Positions 22,512 to 37,329 are shown, counted from the first letter of the stretch. The stretch is DNA of 64,000 nucleotides from Oscheius tipulae (GCA_037178975.1 JASJZH010000006.1:5394001-5458000), one strand, 5' to 3'. The notes: generated by a model from the sequence alone, not told the origin. Made by a program: numbers and translations.

Positions 22512-24510
22512 ATGCGGCTGTTGCTGCTTCTTCTGTGGGTCTCTTATGCTGCGGGTAAGGGCTGTGAGCCCATCACCATCCCTCTTTGTAAAGATGTCGG
22601 CTATAATATGACCTCATTCCCTAACGGATATGGTCACGAGAAACAAGATGAAGCCGGTCTAGAGGTACACCAATTTTACCCTCTCGTCGAGGTAAATCAT
22701 ATTTTAATTGTTCTTACCTGTGTATTCAGGTGAACTGCTACCAACATTTAAAGTTCTTCCTCTGCACTCTCTATACCCCCATTTGCCAGGACAATTACGA
22801 TAGGCCCATTTTGCCTTGCATGGAGATGTGTCTAGAGGCTAAAAAGAAATGTAGTCCTATTATGGCCCAGTTAGAATAGCCGAAGTACGCAAAACAATCA
22901 GCTGTTCAGATACGGATTCCGATGGCCAGAAACACTTTCTTGCGACAGTCTACCACGGATGTCTGATCAGATGACTTCCGGCAACATTTGTGCGGCTCCT
23001 CCTGACACTCCGAAAGATCGCAAACCGATGGTACGTTACTCTATTCTTTCAAAGCAATCATTTACTCCAGCCTACCATCAGTACTCCGGTTGACACCCGT
23101 CCGAAAGTACAAATTGGAACAACTGATGCTGAAGAGAATGACTGTCACTGCCAGTGCCGATCCCCTTTTCAGCATGTTCCCACTCACAAGACACTTGTTG
23201 GGAATGTGTCCTCCTGCTCCTACCCATGTCGTTCACCTGCTCTGACAGAAAGAAATGAGAAGTTCATGGCAAACTGGATTGGTGTCTGGTCCATCATCTG
23301 CTTCGTCTTTTCCGTCTTCACCATTCTCACTTTCTGGATCGAGACTGACCGTTTTCAATACCCGGAAAGACCCATCTTTATGCTCGCATTCTGTCAAGCT
23401 ATGGTGGCTGTCGGATTCCTGATTCGTTTCTTCTTCGGCCATGATCAAGTTGCTTGTGATGCTTTCAAAGTGAAAGGTGCCGAGGACAGCAACGCTAGTA
23501 TCTGTTTCTTGGTAAGAAGACATAGTAAACTTGAAACTGTTTAAATTTAGGTATTTCTTCTGACCTACTTCTTCGGAATGGCAGCATCTATGTGGTGGCT
23601 CATTCTCTCACTGACATGGGTACTTGCTGCTGCCTCGAAATGGTCCTCTGAAGCTATTGCCTCTTACTCAACTTACTTCCATGTGATGGGATGGGTAATT
23701 CCTGGCATCCAAACCATTCTCGTCATGGTAAATCTTCAGTATTTTTCTACTCTACGCTTTTATTGTAGGCGTTTAACGCTATTGACGGTGATCCAGTGTC
23801 TGGTCTGTGCTACGTTGGAAACACGGATGACTCTGCCCTACGCACGTTCGTTTTGGCTCCTCTCATTGTGTATTTCACTTTCGGAATCCTCTTTTTGGCC
23901 GTTGGCTTTATAAACTTGATCCGTATCAGAAGCGAGGTACATTGTTATTAATCAACTTTACCTCAATTTTGCAGGTTCAAAAACAGAATCCTCTTTTGGA
24001 TAATGCCTCGCGTCTCACACAGCTGATGTCTAAAATCGGTATCTTCTCTGTCTTGTACACTGTCCCGGCCCTATTCATTATTCTCATCCACTTTTACGAA
24101 CAACATAGTCGTCCCTTGTGGGAAGAATCCGCCATGTGCAGTTGCTCTACTGCAAGAAGCGACTACGGTAAGAATATTAGCGATACTTATAAACATATGT
24201 TTTCCAGAAGATTACACTTTCGCTCTCGCTCTCATCAAAACGGCTTGTATGTGTGTTGTTGGATGGACCAGCGGTGTGTGGGTTTTCAGTGGAAAGACAT
24301 TCAAATCATGGATCAATCTGATCTGCTGTCTAGGTAAATCGATAGTAATTATTTTTACTAATCTATTCAGGACGACCCGTGTCTGGGGCGCTGTACCAGC
24401 CTACCGAGATGATCTACGCCAAAAGCGATGTTTCTCTCCCACCTCACTTTTACAACACCCAGATGAGACATAATGGCCATCATTACGGTGGTATTCCTGA
24501 TAAGTTGTAA
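22512..24510 (+). CDS. Frizzled Wnt receptor (Fz5/8-like)
   Basis: This is a seven-pass receptor for Wnt ligands that signals through Dishevelled. A signal peptide ([15 protein letters not shown]) precedes the ten-cysteine CRD, with diagnostic Fz5/8 pieces such as [31 protein letters not shown] and [12 protein letters not shown] linker and a second Cys-rich patch (CHCQCRSPF) lead to seven membrane segments. After TM7 comes the Dishevelled-docking KTxxxW motif as GKTFKSW. The tail is about 55 residues long, His/Tyr-rich, ending GGIPDKL. Nine exons join in phase through introns of 36-41 nt. The ATG follows an ATTTTCAG acceptor directly, so the mRNA is probably trans-spliced. C. elegans CFZ-2 is the nearest family member by type, but I leave the symbol blank. 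Confidence 0.95.
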
Positions 24511-24709
24511 GCTCTTCTCATGTCACACCTCTTTTGTGCAGGATTTTGCCGTGTGTCATGTTTGTATATAGTTGACTGTGTTAATTGTGATCTCATGTCT
24601 TTTCCCCTTTTTAATCATGTTTTTTTTGCCTGATAGAGCTTAAGTTTTCAGTAGAAATCATACTTATTCAGGGTATATTCACCTCACATGTTATTCGTTT
24701 TGATCTTGA

Positions 24710-24715
24710 AATAAA
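24710..24715 (+). terminator. Polyadenylation signal AATAAA for frizzled
   Basis: It lies 200 nt past the Frizzled stop, 22 nt before the end of the convergent CTR gene's coding sequence. The two convergent 3' UTRs therefore probably abut or overlap. Confidence 0.6.
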
Positions 24716-24736
24716 TATTTATGTATAACAAGTCGT

Positions 24737-25406
24737 TCATCCACAGCAGTCGTCATTTTCCTGGCGTCGTTCTGGAGGAGTCAATGGGCTCAGAATTAAA
24801 AAGGCAAGAACTTGGCCTGAACACTGTCTATTTCAAATGGCTATATGCATACCTAGGAGCATAGACAGTACAATTGGAACATTGTAGGTCATTGAGATCA
24901 TCATCAGACAGTACGAGCCGAATGTTTGAACGAAATATGTAATACAAGAAGCTACATGTTGCCCTCTAGTCAAACTCGTAGGAATGAATCTGAACGGTTT
25001 CGTATCTCGGTGGCGAAGTTTCTCGGAATTGGCTCTTATCACTATCTCCCTATATCTGTCTTCCGTGTCGCAATTGCCTCATTTGACGAAACTCACGGCA
25101 AGCGTGTTGGTCCAGCATCTGTGTCCTCGGTCAGATGAATTTCGGCATCGCAACAATCCTGAGATCAAAAGCTGAGTATCTCAAAGCAAACAAACATGAG
25201 CAGTGGAATCGCTGTCGATTCTGGTTCTTCCGAACTTGATCAGCTCGTACGCAAAAGCTATTGTACCAACTGCGATACAGGAGAAAACATAGGCTGAAAA
25301 TATTGACTTACACAGGTTACGAAACAGTACCTGTCATGTTGCCAGGAACCCATTCCTTGAACAAAATGGGCTCACATATACGGAAATGGAAACACATTTC
25401 CATCAT
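24737..25406 (-). CDS. CTR-type copper transporter, short form (downstream copy)
   Basis: This is a trimeric high-affinity copper(I) permease protein. The ATG (25406) lies directly after a CTCTTCAG acceptor, giving MMEMCFHFRICEPILFKEW, the conserved pre-TM1 segment, without the long Met-rich ectodomain. TM1 is AYVFSCIAVGTIAFAYELIK. A cytosolic loop contains DCCDAE. TM2 holds the copper-binding MxxxM (MMISM) and ends MTYN. TM3 is short and ends LLGQVLAFLIL, so the usual GxxxG is reduced to GxxxA. The C-terminus ends NDDCCG, a di-cysteine that could hand copper to a chaperone. It begins 97 nt downstream of a second CTR gene, as in an operon. Confidence 0.85.
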
Positions 25407-25502
25407 CTGAAGAGAAACATAGAAGACACATTAAAACAAACAAAAATTAAATGGAAACTCCACTGTTGGAAGAAAAATGATTCTATGCAAACTTTATGTC
25501 AA

Positions 25503-26068
25503 TCAAAAGTGGGATGAAGCGTCCTTCCGTTCTTGACGCGACCCGAAGGCAAGGTATCCAACTGTCATTCCAACTACAACAGCTATACACAACCAGACGT
25601 TAAACGTCATGAAACAGAGCATGAGAACATAGCTGAAACACAGTTGGACGCCGAAAAGCAGAGTTTGCAGAAGATGAGTCGGCGCGAATAGTCGGCGAAC
25701 GTACCTGAACAGTCTAATAGACATTAGTACGATTGAAATATACGGTAAACCATCCAAGTTCTGACGACGCTCAAGCTTCCACCTTAGAAGTTTGATTAAT
25801 TCGGGCAGTATAGCGAGGGCGAAAATGATTGCACTCGACCAAGCCATTTCTGCAAATCTAGCTACACCTTGTTGGAAAGTTACGTACCTCCGGCATTACT
25901 GACCCCCCAAGAGTCAAAAAGGATGGTGTCATCAGGAGTTACGTGAAAGTAGGTCCACATTTGGTGTTTCATGCAGGGCATGTTGCCCATTTTCATCGTC
26001 GAACCACGCATGTCCATAGTCGAATTACCCATCATCGGACCCATAGTGGTCATTCCAGGCATGTTCAT
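25503..26068 (-). CDS. CTR-type copper transporter, Met-rich form (upstream copy)
   Basis: The ATG at 26068 opens an ectodomain with about a dozen methionines in Mets motifs (MNMPGMTTMGPMMG and MKMGNMPCMKHQM), which capture extracellular copper. It runs into FHVTPDDTILFDSW before TM1. After one 38-nt intron, the second exon carries TM1, a basic loop, TM2 with MLCFMTFN (MxxxM), and TM3 with GMTVG (GxxxG trimer-packing motif). The tail lacks Cys and ends SSHF. About 177 residues is the usual length for CTR1/SLC31A1 proteins. The ATG sits 2 nt after a CTCTCAG acceptor. It is probably the first gene of a two-gene operon. Confidence 0.93.
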
Positions 26069-28079
26069 GGCTGAGAGCAAGATAACTTTAAGGTGAAAGG
26101 AAGGTTGAATTATAAAATGCAAACAAAATGCGAAATATTTACGGTTATCACTACTAGACAAACTCGCAGTCCTTATCACAAAACAGCAGTGAACGAACAC
26201 TTCAACAAATTTAAGATTGGAACAAAAATTTCTTTGGAAAGAAGGTGCTAATAAGCGGCCCAAAATTCAAGTGAGGTTGTATGGGCCAGGTGCGCTGTCC
26301 AGTGACGATAAGATAACAAATTGTAAACATTTCGATAAAAGAAAGACCAATTACTGTCCATTTTTTTATTATTTGTTTTCAAAGTGCAGATTGCTTTCAG
26401 CATTAACCCTTTCCCGATGCCTTAGAGGCTGTTTATGCTGATGGGGAGTGTGTCAAATTACGTCCAATTTAGGCTATCCATCGGAACCATGATTCTCGTG
26501 ACTACTCGCTGCTCCAAGTTGCTTCCTTAGCTAATGGTCATATCTCATGATTATTCTGCTCATTTGTGTTTCGTGAATAATTCCAGCCTCGTGTGCATAA
26601 TGTATTAAGTTTGCGTAAGATATCAAAGTGAACATTCTTGTGTAGTTTATTAGACATCGTTTCAGTAGTTCGTTTGTTGTCAAGACAAGACAACATGCCA
26701 TTGTGTTCTTTTGGCAATCCAACAGCTCGTCCGGAATTCATTAGTGGAATCGATGCGCCTTAATCCATTGCCCCCACTAAGGGACATTATGGTCAGTTTG
26801 AAGGCCATGTTGTCAGGTATTCCAAGATGCTTTTTGCTCCGCGCTTTCTATCTATGAGAACTTCCAAGATCAGTTGCTCTTCTCCGATTAGTATTTATCC
26901 GCTCCTGGTGGCAAGAGGTGTAATACATTCGAGACGGCATCATGTTTCTTTCGCGTCCACAGCAGATCTGTACTTATCTTACTATTCCATAGTGCCTCAC
27001 TCCATCAAATCTGTCTAAGTCTTGCTCTCCCACGACGAGTCGTTGATTGAAGAGTTGCAGCTTCGAGTGAGGAAGAAAGAGAGTTGCGCATTCCCTTATT
27101 TCGGATGAGTTGAATAAAAGTCGTTTTATTACTTTGTCAATACTCCGGCGCGTCTTCTTCTAATGAATCACCCCTTTCGCTCGTTCATTCTTTATTTTCT
27201 CGATACCCATGGTAACATTCTACTATTCATCTGCCAGTCAAATGCAATTTACCCGGGAGCCGTGTCGTTTTTTCTTAAAGGCTGGTTCCAGGGCCAATTC
27301 AATTTGCAATTGTCTGTGCCTCAAGCTATTAAAGAGCCAGCGATGTCCCCATCGCTAATCTTCCTTCTACTAAACTTTTTTTTTTCATGCAAATCTTAAA
27401 TATTTCCAGACTCCATCACGTAGTCATGAGTCTTACGGGTTCAACAATGCAGGCATACAGACAGTAAGTTGTTTTCAATGGATTCTCGGATTTGTTGTCA
27501 TGGTAGCAGATTGCTTGTCAGATCCACATAAGCTTATTTGCTTTCTGATGCAAATTTGACAAACTTGGCTGCTTAAATCTCAACTTTTTCATTTAACTAG
27601 GGCAAAAGAGGTCTAAGCTTTTTGCTAAGTGATTTTGATATCGATTTCTGCATCTTTTACAGTACAAAAATAGATAATGGAAGTGCGATCGATCTGCATC
27701 CTCGACGACCTATTCGCGTCGTCGTAAAAAGTGCTTTGACTCATAGCCTGAATATAAGCACTGGGCGTCCCGCCGTCTCCATACACCTTTTTTTGCATGC
27801 GGCCGTACACGACTTTCCTTCCTGTATCCTCTCGTGTAATTGTGGTTATGGTCAAATTGCTCTTTACGCAGCTGTGTCTCTCGTCGCATTGTATTCGCCG
27901 CATCGGGCGCCGCCCGATCGATTCGCCAACCTCCCATGCCGGTCCTCTCTCAGTCCGCTTGTTTCGTAACTCTAAATCAATTTTTACATCCACGTTCTAA
28001 GCCAGTTTTGTCAATAGAAACTCTGTTGTACTTTAGTGATGGAAGACTTTTTAGAAGGAAAATCGAAAACTTGGGAAAG
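26069..28079. other. Intergenic between copper transporters and kinesin light chain
   Basis: This is about 2 kb between divergent genes. Short frames occur on both strands; a 122-codon frame at 27625-27993 (-) overlaps another on the plus strand and has neither ATG context nor splice partners. I treat the interval as two divergent promoters. The 27.6-28.0 kb part is GC-rich and contains several CG dinucleotide clusters. Confidence 0.45.
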
Positions 28080-30805
<2,726 letters not shown>

Positions 30806-31088
30806 TTGTTCTCACCTCTTCTCTCTCTCCATCCCCCGAAAAATCCTTTATAAGGTACCAATCTTTGTGGTATCTAGCTCTTTTTCTATCTTTGTGCATG
30901 AACTATCTGCCGACGGGATCGGCTTTCGGAAAAAATAGAGTCTTATTCAGTAATTTGTCATTTCAAATTTTGGGATCCTTCAGTCATATCTTTGGTCAAT
31001 TGCCAAAAATTTCAGTTATTGAACTTTTCAAAGAGCAAAAATCGGTAAATTATAACTATTCTTTGTACATTTCTATCGGTACTGGCAC

Positions 31089-31094
31089 AATAAA
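31089..31094 (+). terminator. Polyadenylation signal AATAAA for kinesin light chain
   Basis: It is the first good hexamer after the KLC stop at 30805. The 280 nt between them are AT-rich and contain no conserved-looking frame. Confidence 0.5.
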
Positions 31095-32024
31095 ACTTGT
31101 TGTGATTGTGATTGTTCTGCATGCTGCTTTGAATATCCACGCAAACGCTAGCATTAGACAAAAAATTTATTGGTTTCCAAACTAGATGTATATTGTACCA
31201 ATGCGCATGCCAATGTCATCTTTTCAGATGTCTGAACAACGGAGAAGTGATAAAATGCAAGGAAGTATTTTCTAATCGATCGCCTTCCACGAATCAACGA
31301 ATGGTCTCTGCCTCACAGTTGTCTACAGCCCCCGTTGTGCCTTAACTAAAGCTGAATCTCGTATTACGAGACCCTACTCTCCCATAAAACGCAGGTTATA
31401 AAACACAATAATATATCCGCTTTCTGCTTCGTAAGTTGTCTTTAATGACATAGAGCTACACCTGCTTTTATTTGTAACATCTTGAGAATTGCCTATGGGA
31501 CAACTGTGACCGATTCCCGGATTGATTCCTGGATTTCTTTCGTAGTTGCCTTCTTTTACTGTACTGTTTCTCAATTATTTCAATCACCCTCTCCTAGATC
31601 TCTGCGTTTGCCTTTAACAAGTTCCTTTAACAATGTGCCCTTTATACGCCTTTTTGAACGAATAAACTGATTTCTTCCGTTGACTACTTGTGTATTTGAG
31701 TTGTCTTAGTGGAAGGTAATGTTTTCTGGATTCAACTGGTCTTTGGCTGTAATTTCTCGCTTCACGAAACAATTTCCACCAAGATACATTTCCTTAAACG
31801 TTATCCTCGTCGCACATTACCCATCTTTGTACTACTTTTCATATTTGTATGCTCATTTATTCACCAGCATTCTGTTGTAGAACCAAATTATAAGCGAAGC
31901 GTATCGATGCGAGGTGGAGATCATTGAAACATTTAGTAGAAATGATAGCCAAATCGGCGGTTTTCATCCATCCAGAAGCGGTTAACGTCGTTTATATGAG
32001 GTGCGATAGGTTTAAAACCGTTCA
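31095..32024. other. Convergent intergenic region
   Basis: AT-rich DNA between the kinesin light chain 3' end and the 3' end of the minus-strand unknown gene. No coding sequence, repeat or RNA gene was recognised. Confidence 0.45.
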
Positions 32025-33248
32025 TCATCTTTTTATGTTCCCGATAATCCAAACGGAATTGATTGACAATCTGGAAAGCAAGTTTGAATTGAAAGTTGCA
32101 CACATGTCGGTTATCTTAGGACATTTGTCGCATAGTTCCCTCCAAAGTATCTGCTGGGCAACACCGGGACACTTCCAGAACGCGACCACTCCATAATATT
32201 TGCGAAAAGTTTGGTTCGTCTCCGGATTAGTAAATGTTTCACTAACTACAGCAAGTATTTTGGTTGGAATCTGGAAAGATAAAATTAAAAGTAAAATGTT
32301 GCTTACTTTTTCCATGTTTATATGGTCAACATTGAGCAATTTCCAAGTCAAAACCAACTTTTCGATGTGACGCTTCTTGTATATGTACTCCAATCGTTGT
32401 CTCTCGTTATTATCCTCAAGGAAACATTGGTTAGCAATAAGTTTGTTACAGTGTATATTCTGAAAGTTGTCCGAGTACGAAATTTTTGAAAAACACTTAC
32501 ATAGGCATCAGAAATGTCGATGGGTGACATGCCAATCCAGTAATCGTCCCTCCAGACATCTTCTGGTATTTTTACCTCTACTCTTCGCAGCCAATGTTTT
32601 TTTGCCTGTAAAACTAATGCCAAAATCGTTGTTCCTGCTTACCAAGTTGCTTGGGGAGCCTGTGTGAACCTCGACCAGCCGTTCAATCAGCACATTGTTT
32701 GGATCCTACTCATTTTAATAAACAATTTTGTGTATTTCAGTTACCCTTATCCCCCCAGATTTGAAAACGTCACTCAGTATAGTTTTTGATTCTTCATGGG
32801 CTGTGCCTCCTTGTTTAGGGGGAGCCGGAAGTGTGTTTCGACGATCATCCCATTCTAGGTCGGAATCCGCGTCTTTATCTCTAAGGTACTTTGTTTATAA
32901 CAAACGGATATTATCTTACATGTCACTGCCGTTCGAGTTCTGTACATCTGGTCCTTTTTCGGTTTTTTCACTTATCAAATCAATCTGTTCCTGCGCTATA
33001 GGTTCCTCGCGTTCTCTCTTGAATATTTCGATCGCTTTATTGGGATCAAACACTGGCTCTTCTTGTATTATACTTGTATCGGGCTCTATCTTGACGTTCT
33101 AAACAAGCAGTTTAACAGCGACAAGCTTCTGTCCCACCGTTGCTTCAACGTAGTCACTTACTGGCGCCTCAGGTTCGGGTGTCATCTCATAAGGAGGACT
33201 GTACTTTGGTACAAACACTTTCCTCTCAAAGCAGTTGAACGCGTCCAT
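32025..33248 (-). CDS. Unrecognised acidic-to-basic protein, downstream gene of the chromodomain operon
   Basis: Seven exons join in phase from ATG 33248. The N-terminal 130 residues are acidic and Pro-rich (EMTPEPEAP, EPDTSIIQEEP, DADSDLEWDDRR) and look disordered. The C-terminal part is globular, with Trp and Cys-rich stretches (PEDVWRDDYWIGMSPIDISD, KYYGVVAFWKCPGVAQQILW, ELCDKCPKITDMC), and ends WIIGNIKR. I do not recognise the family. It starts 148 nt after the chromodomain gene's stop. That gap holds AATAAA (33309-33314 on this strand) and then a TGCTTTGCAG acceptor at 33271, the standard arrangement of a trans-spliced downstream operon gene. A role in chromatin is suggested only by this linkage. 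Confidence 0.72.
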
Positions 33249-33308
33249 TTCCTGAGCAGGTGGGCTGCCCTGCAAAGCACATGATCAGTAAGTGAACAAT
33301 GAGAACAT

Positions 33309-33314
33309 TTTATT
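33309..33314 (-). terminator. Inter-cistronic polyadenylation signal
   Basis: AATAAA on the minus strand, 82 nt after the chromodomain gene's stop and 38 nt before the acceptor of the next gene. This spacing is typical of nematode operons. Confidence 0.65.
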
Positions 33315-33395
33315 TTGACAGAGATTTGAAAGTGAGGTTTGAACGTAATACTGACGAGAGATACATAAAATAAAGCCAGCAGGCTTCGCGAATAG

Positions 33396-34129
33396 TTAAT
33401 AACCGAAAAAACGTGCCAATGAAGAGAATATGCCAGATCCAGCGCGCGTTTGACTTCCAGAGGTACTAATATTGCCCTTTCCGTCATCCTCATCTTCCTG
33501 AAGGAACAAATTGTGTTTCAAACCTGAGCAAATAACCTGTTCTTCGAAACTGCGACCCATATTTGTGGGAATAGCTCCACGGTACTTCTGACGGACTCTC
33601 TTCGGCCGCGGACTGTCAGATCCAGCACGCATATCAGATCCACTGCTGTAGTCATCATCAGTGGGCGATTCTTTGTAGGTACGGACTCTGAATACGTATA
33701 GTAAGAACGAAAATAGTTTTTTATACACCTGCGAGTAGCACTTCGTTTTACAGAACTCTCCTGCGACTTTTCCCTACGGGATGTTCCAGGCTTGTTTCTT
33801 GCGTATCGATCTACACTACCACTTGCTGAAGATCTTGGAGTAACACTCTTTTTGTTCTTCGATTCCCAGTAGGCGGCTTCTAGCTCAGGAGCACTCTGAA
33901 GAAAAGTCAAACCACTAACTGTATCACGACTCACAAATCCTTTGGCAGAAGTCCAACAGTCGTCAGCAGGTCCATATCCCTTCCAGCGGACGAAGTATTG
34001 GTAACCGCCGGCATTAGTATACTTATGGTGCAAGATCTTCTCGATCTGTAACAGTAGCAGCTTGAAAGAGAAAAAACCGAAACTTACTTCATATTCTTCT
34101 TCGCCACTGGAAGACCCGTCGTCGGACAT
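33396..34129 (-). CDS. Chromodomain protein (HP1/CBX-like)
   Basis: Likely a nuclear reader of methylated histone lysine. After an acidic lead (MSDDGSSSGEEEYE), a 45-nt intron enters the chromodomain: EIEKILHHKYTNAGGYQYFVRWKGYGPADDCWTSAKGF. The aromatic cage positions (Y at EYE, W in RWKGY, and the position after C-W-T) are present except that the usual acidic E after W is T-S. A basic Ser/Arg-rich linker follows, with PRPKRVRQKYRG that could be a nuclear signal. No chromoshadow domain is seen; the predicted end is LARFFGY. It could equally be a CEC-type chromodomain protein rather than HP1. First gene of a likely two-gene operon. Confidence 0.85.
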
Positions 34130-36723
34130 CTTCTTCAGAAAATATCCAAATTAGAAACAACTTAAAGTTATTGGTAAATACAGGTTTCAAACTCTATACA
34201 AAGGACGCTACTTCTGTACGCAATATTTTGCGTACGCTACAGTATATCAGTAAAATTGATATTGTTTAAAAGTTGACAAAAACTTCTCATTTAACGTTTT
34301 ACAAATGGGGGATTTTTCTCTGATCAAAATGATAGGAGCAAAATCGAGAGACGAGATTATTTTTAACCGATGTTCGGCCTGAAAGCGAAATATCGATTTT
34401 TACAATCGTGATCCTCAAAATGTACAACAGAGCGCGTTTTTAAGCGCGGATGAAACAAATGTAAAAAAAAAAAACTTATGGCTGCGTCTGCTTGGAAATA
34501 ACAGAGAATACTGTCTGACGTAAAAAGAAAACGATCCGTCGCGTTGACGGGCTGCCTTACCGGAAACATTGCTACCACTAAGCTCACAAGCTAATCGTTC
34601 TCAGACCTCTCAGAGGAACTTCATACCATTGCAGCATATATGCTATGTGGTCCATAGGTTTCTATTACCGAATCGCCAAATCCCTAGAATGCCTACATGT
34701 AGATGCATTTTTAATGCAACACATGTAGACGATGCGTCAGCAACCACGTCAAACATATTTGGAACTGAGAAGGGTCAAATTTTTACGGTTACTTTTGCTT
34801 ACTACCCGTCGGTATACCTCTAATTAATTGAATGCAATAGCCGTAAACATAAAAGAATACGTTATTGCTGAAGGACAACATTGAACTATTCAATTATCAG
34901 CAGACTACAATTCTGACGAAGAGAGCAACTTCAGATTACTACTTTTATGACACGTGTAATTTCAAGTCAACGCTGAGTCCAAGAAGTTTCAGTATCCTGG
35001 AATCCTGAAATATCGTTCTATTCCAAGGTCTTGCATCTTCAGTCGGCCAATTCTTTAGCTTCTTGCGGCGCAAAAGTTTTGTAGATGAATGACTTCCTGT
35101 TGTTCAAAGTTGGTGTCATGGCGTCTTGAATAGCTCGGAAACGGAAGACTGAAAATATTACTGACAATATAATTGTAGATAGTAGATGTGCCCAAAAACC
35201 AACAATTTCGAAGACTAGCACAAGATTCATCTCGTATATTATTAAAAAAGCGACCTCCGAAAAGAAGGTATGGTTTGAACTCTACAAAAACAGGGCAATA
35301 TAATTCCGTAGGCAAATTGGGAAAGTCTAAAGCGCGTCTGACTTCTTCATTGCGCGAAAGAGTAGTGCATGTTACGTTTTCTGAAAATTCGAGCAGTAAG
35401 TCGAATTGCGCGATAACCAGTAGTGGTAGTATAATGAGACAGACGTGGTTTGGGCTTTAAAAATAATTGTCCCCTTTTTGTCAAATATTCAAAGAAAATT
35501 TATTGATCAACGCTTATTAGTAGCAAAAATGCTTTACAACTTTTTTTATACTTCTACGTACCACATTTTCGTGCTGACGCGCAAAGTTCCTATTCATTAC
35601 GCGGACTTTCCTATGGATTTTATACGCTCACTTGCACGTTTTGACGTGTCTGAAAGCTCAAAACACTCTATTTTAACATATTCTATCCATTTGCAGCCAG
35701 GAGTAGCCAAGTTACAAGGTTACGATTATCGGGAGAGTACGACACTTTTTTTGGAAAATGATTCGTTTTTATAAAATTTTTTTTTCTAACCTGTCGACCC
35801 CAAACTTTTAAAAACAAGTGCTGACGCTCCGCTCTTTGCCATATCAATGACAGATGAGTTGAAAGAATAAAAGAATTACATTTTCTCAGGCGTCAGATGA
35901 GGCAAAGAAGAACGTCACTGTACACAGCAAAAAGAGCGATGTTTGCTATTACTACCCTGATCATGTACAGAGAGTAGATTCAAAGTACTCCGCAATACAG
36001 TAGTTGAGAACATTGAGCTCATTTTGAACGTGCGCCCAAGACCAAAATCTATAAAAGTTTTAGTGCAGATGACTTCTCGGAGTATGAGCTCTAACCTACC
36101 GGAAGAGTCCGGAGGTCCATCACGTCACTTGACTCAAAACTCTCCACTAGAGACATAATATGTCCTTCCAGCTCATGAACTGAACCAAACTTATTAAATC
36201 ACTGGTCAAGCGCAAATGTTCCTGGAAAGTGTCCATGGATTAGTCTGGACTGGATTAAATATACTCTTTTTGAACTTGTAGGAAAGTACAGTTCCCACGA
36301 GTTCGAGTTGTGATTCGAATGAGTAGACCTTTGGCTATATTCTGAATACCACCATCTTTTAGACCGCATGTCTGATCTGTCTGCTATCGTATTCTCAAAA
36401 GAACTCTGTTTTTAATCTGCAGCTCATAAATCAAACAGCAAAAGCGATCATTTGTGAAATTTATCTTTAAAGATGGGGGATGCTCCCTCTTCGTTCTTTT
36501 TTGCGTTACAGATTTTGTAAGCGATTGACTGCACGAAGACAACAAAAAAGCTGTCAAGCATGCGATCCTGCTTTCATATCTGCTGACGTGCCCATTACCT
36601 AGTTCAGAATACATCTATTCGTCTAGAAGATGGTGGTGGTGCATTTCACCAACCTCGCATCACCCACGCCATAAGGGGCGGAGTCATCTGGCGGCGCACT
36701 ACTCACCTCCACTGCGTAATGCT
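34130..36723. other. 2.6-kb AT-rich interval with one possible small gene on the minus strand
   Basis: Mostly non-coding. On the minus strand, 35470-35039 has protein-like frames: a hydrophobic, signal-like run (LIILPLLVIAQFDLLLEF), a stretch with two Cys and an N-glycosylation site (NVTC), then a strong membrane helix (EIVGFWAHLLSTIILSVIF) and a basic tail ending EAKELAD. The join between the parts needs an intron for which I see only an imperfect option (about 55 nt, donor GTAGAG), and no start exon was found. It may be a small membrane protein gene or a decaying one. Confidence 0.35.
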
Positions 36724-37329
36724 ATGCTGTGGTTGACAGTCCTAGTCCTTGTATCCACAGCACTATCCGCCAGAATGCCATCAAAGTTTTCGTTAGGTAC
36801 GTGCTACCTTTTTTACCATACACAATCCGTCTTTCTCATTCATCATTCCTAGTTTTCAGATAGGCGGTTTCCATATTTGGGAAATGTTTTGTACGGCGAT
36901 TACGATTACTTCTATAGAAATACACGAGATGCTGAAGAGGAAGATCCTCCAAAGTGAGTTGTTCGATAAAGTCTGAGTGAATAGACCAAAGATGGTTTTT
37001 GATAAAGAAACACATGTCAGACAATTAGCATAATATATTAGACCGTTAAAGAAACACAAACAACCTATTCCTTTCATCAGCAAGTTTTTGAGTATGATGA
37101 AGTTGAAGAGTTTTTCGGAGAGGGGCATGAAACCAACCATATTAAAGGGTTCAGACGTTTTTTAAGCTTAATCGCGTTAGATCATTGTTTTTTTGACAGT
37201 AAGGTCACAGAAAGCATGTTCAATAGAAGACGTAGACTGTTCTCTTCTTTGTTCTTTGACACGAGTTATGTCCCGACCCCATCTTGGCCATTGGAGCTCA
37301 TTCAACCACAGGAAAAATGCGATTTTTGA
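36724..37329 (+). CDS. Candidate secreted peptide precursor, unidentified (3' structure uncertain)
   Basis: ATG 36724 opens a clean signal peptide (MLWLTVLVLVSTALSARMP). Exon 2 (about 36861-36953) continues in phase with DRRFPYLGNVLYGDYDYFYR and an acidic NTRDAEEEDPP. The third exon is ambiguous. Spliced in phase at 37081 it gives a short basic end (…KPTILKGSDVF). An alternative, longer open frame, ending at 37329, reads FEYDEVEEFFGEGHETNHIKG and later NRRRRLFSS. Dibasic sites and Tyr/Asp-rich blocks suggest a processed neuropeptide-like or matrix precursor, but no family is recognised. Confidence 0.45.

Noticed and set aside
23233-23523. 96-codon antisense frame inside frizzled
   Set aside because: A mirror of the conserved Frizzled membrane exons; no independent support.
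27625-27993. 122-codon frame on the minus strand before the kinesin light chain
   Set aside because: Lies in GC-rich 5' flank, overlaps an equally long plus-strand frame, no splice or homology support.
33248-33396. Fusion of the chromodomain gene and the downstream gene into one protein
   Set aside because: The only available splice joins break frame, while the gap has a polyA signal and a trans-splice acceptor. A long isoform skipping the last chromodomain exon (join at 33540) remains formally possible in phase.
34213-34240. GTACGCAA-TATT-TTGCGTAC inverted repeat upstream of the chromodomain gene
   Set aside because: Eight-bp arms in AT-rich DNA; can arise by chance and has no partner sites.
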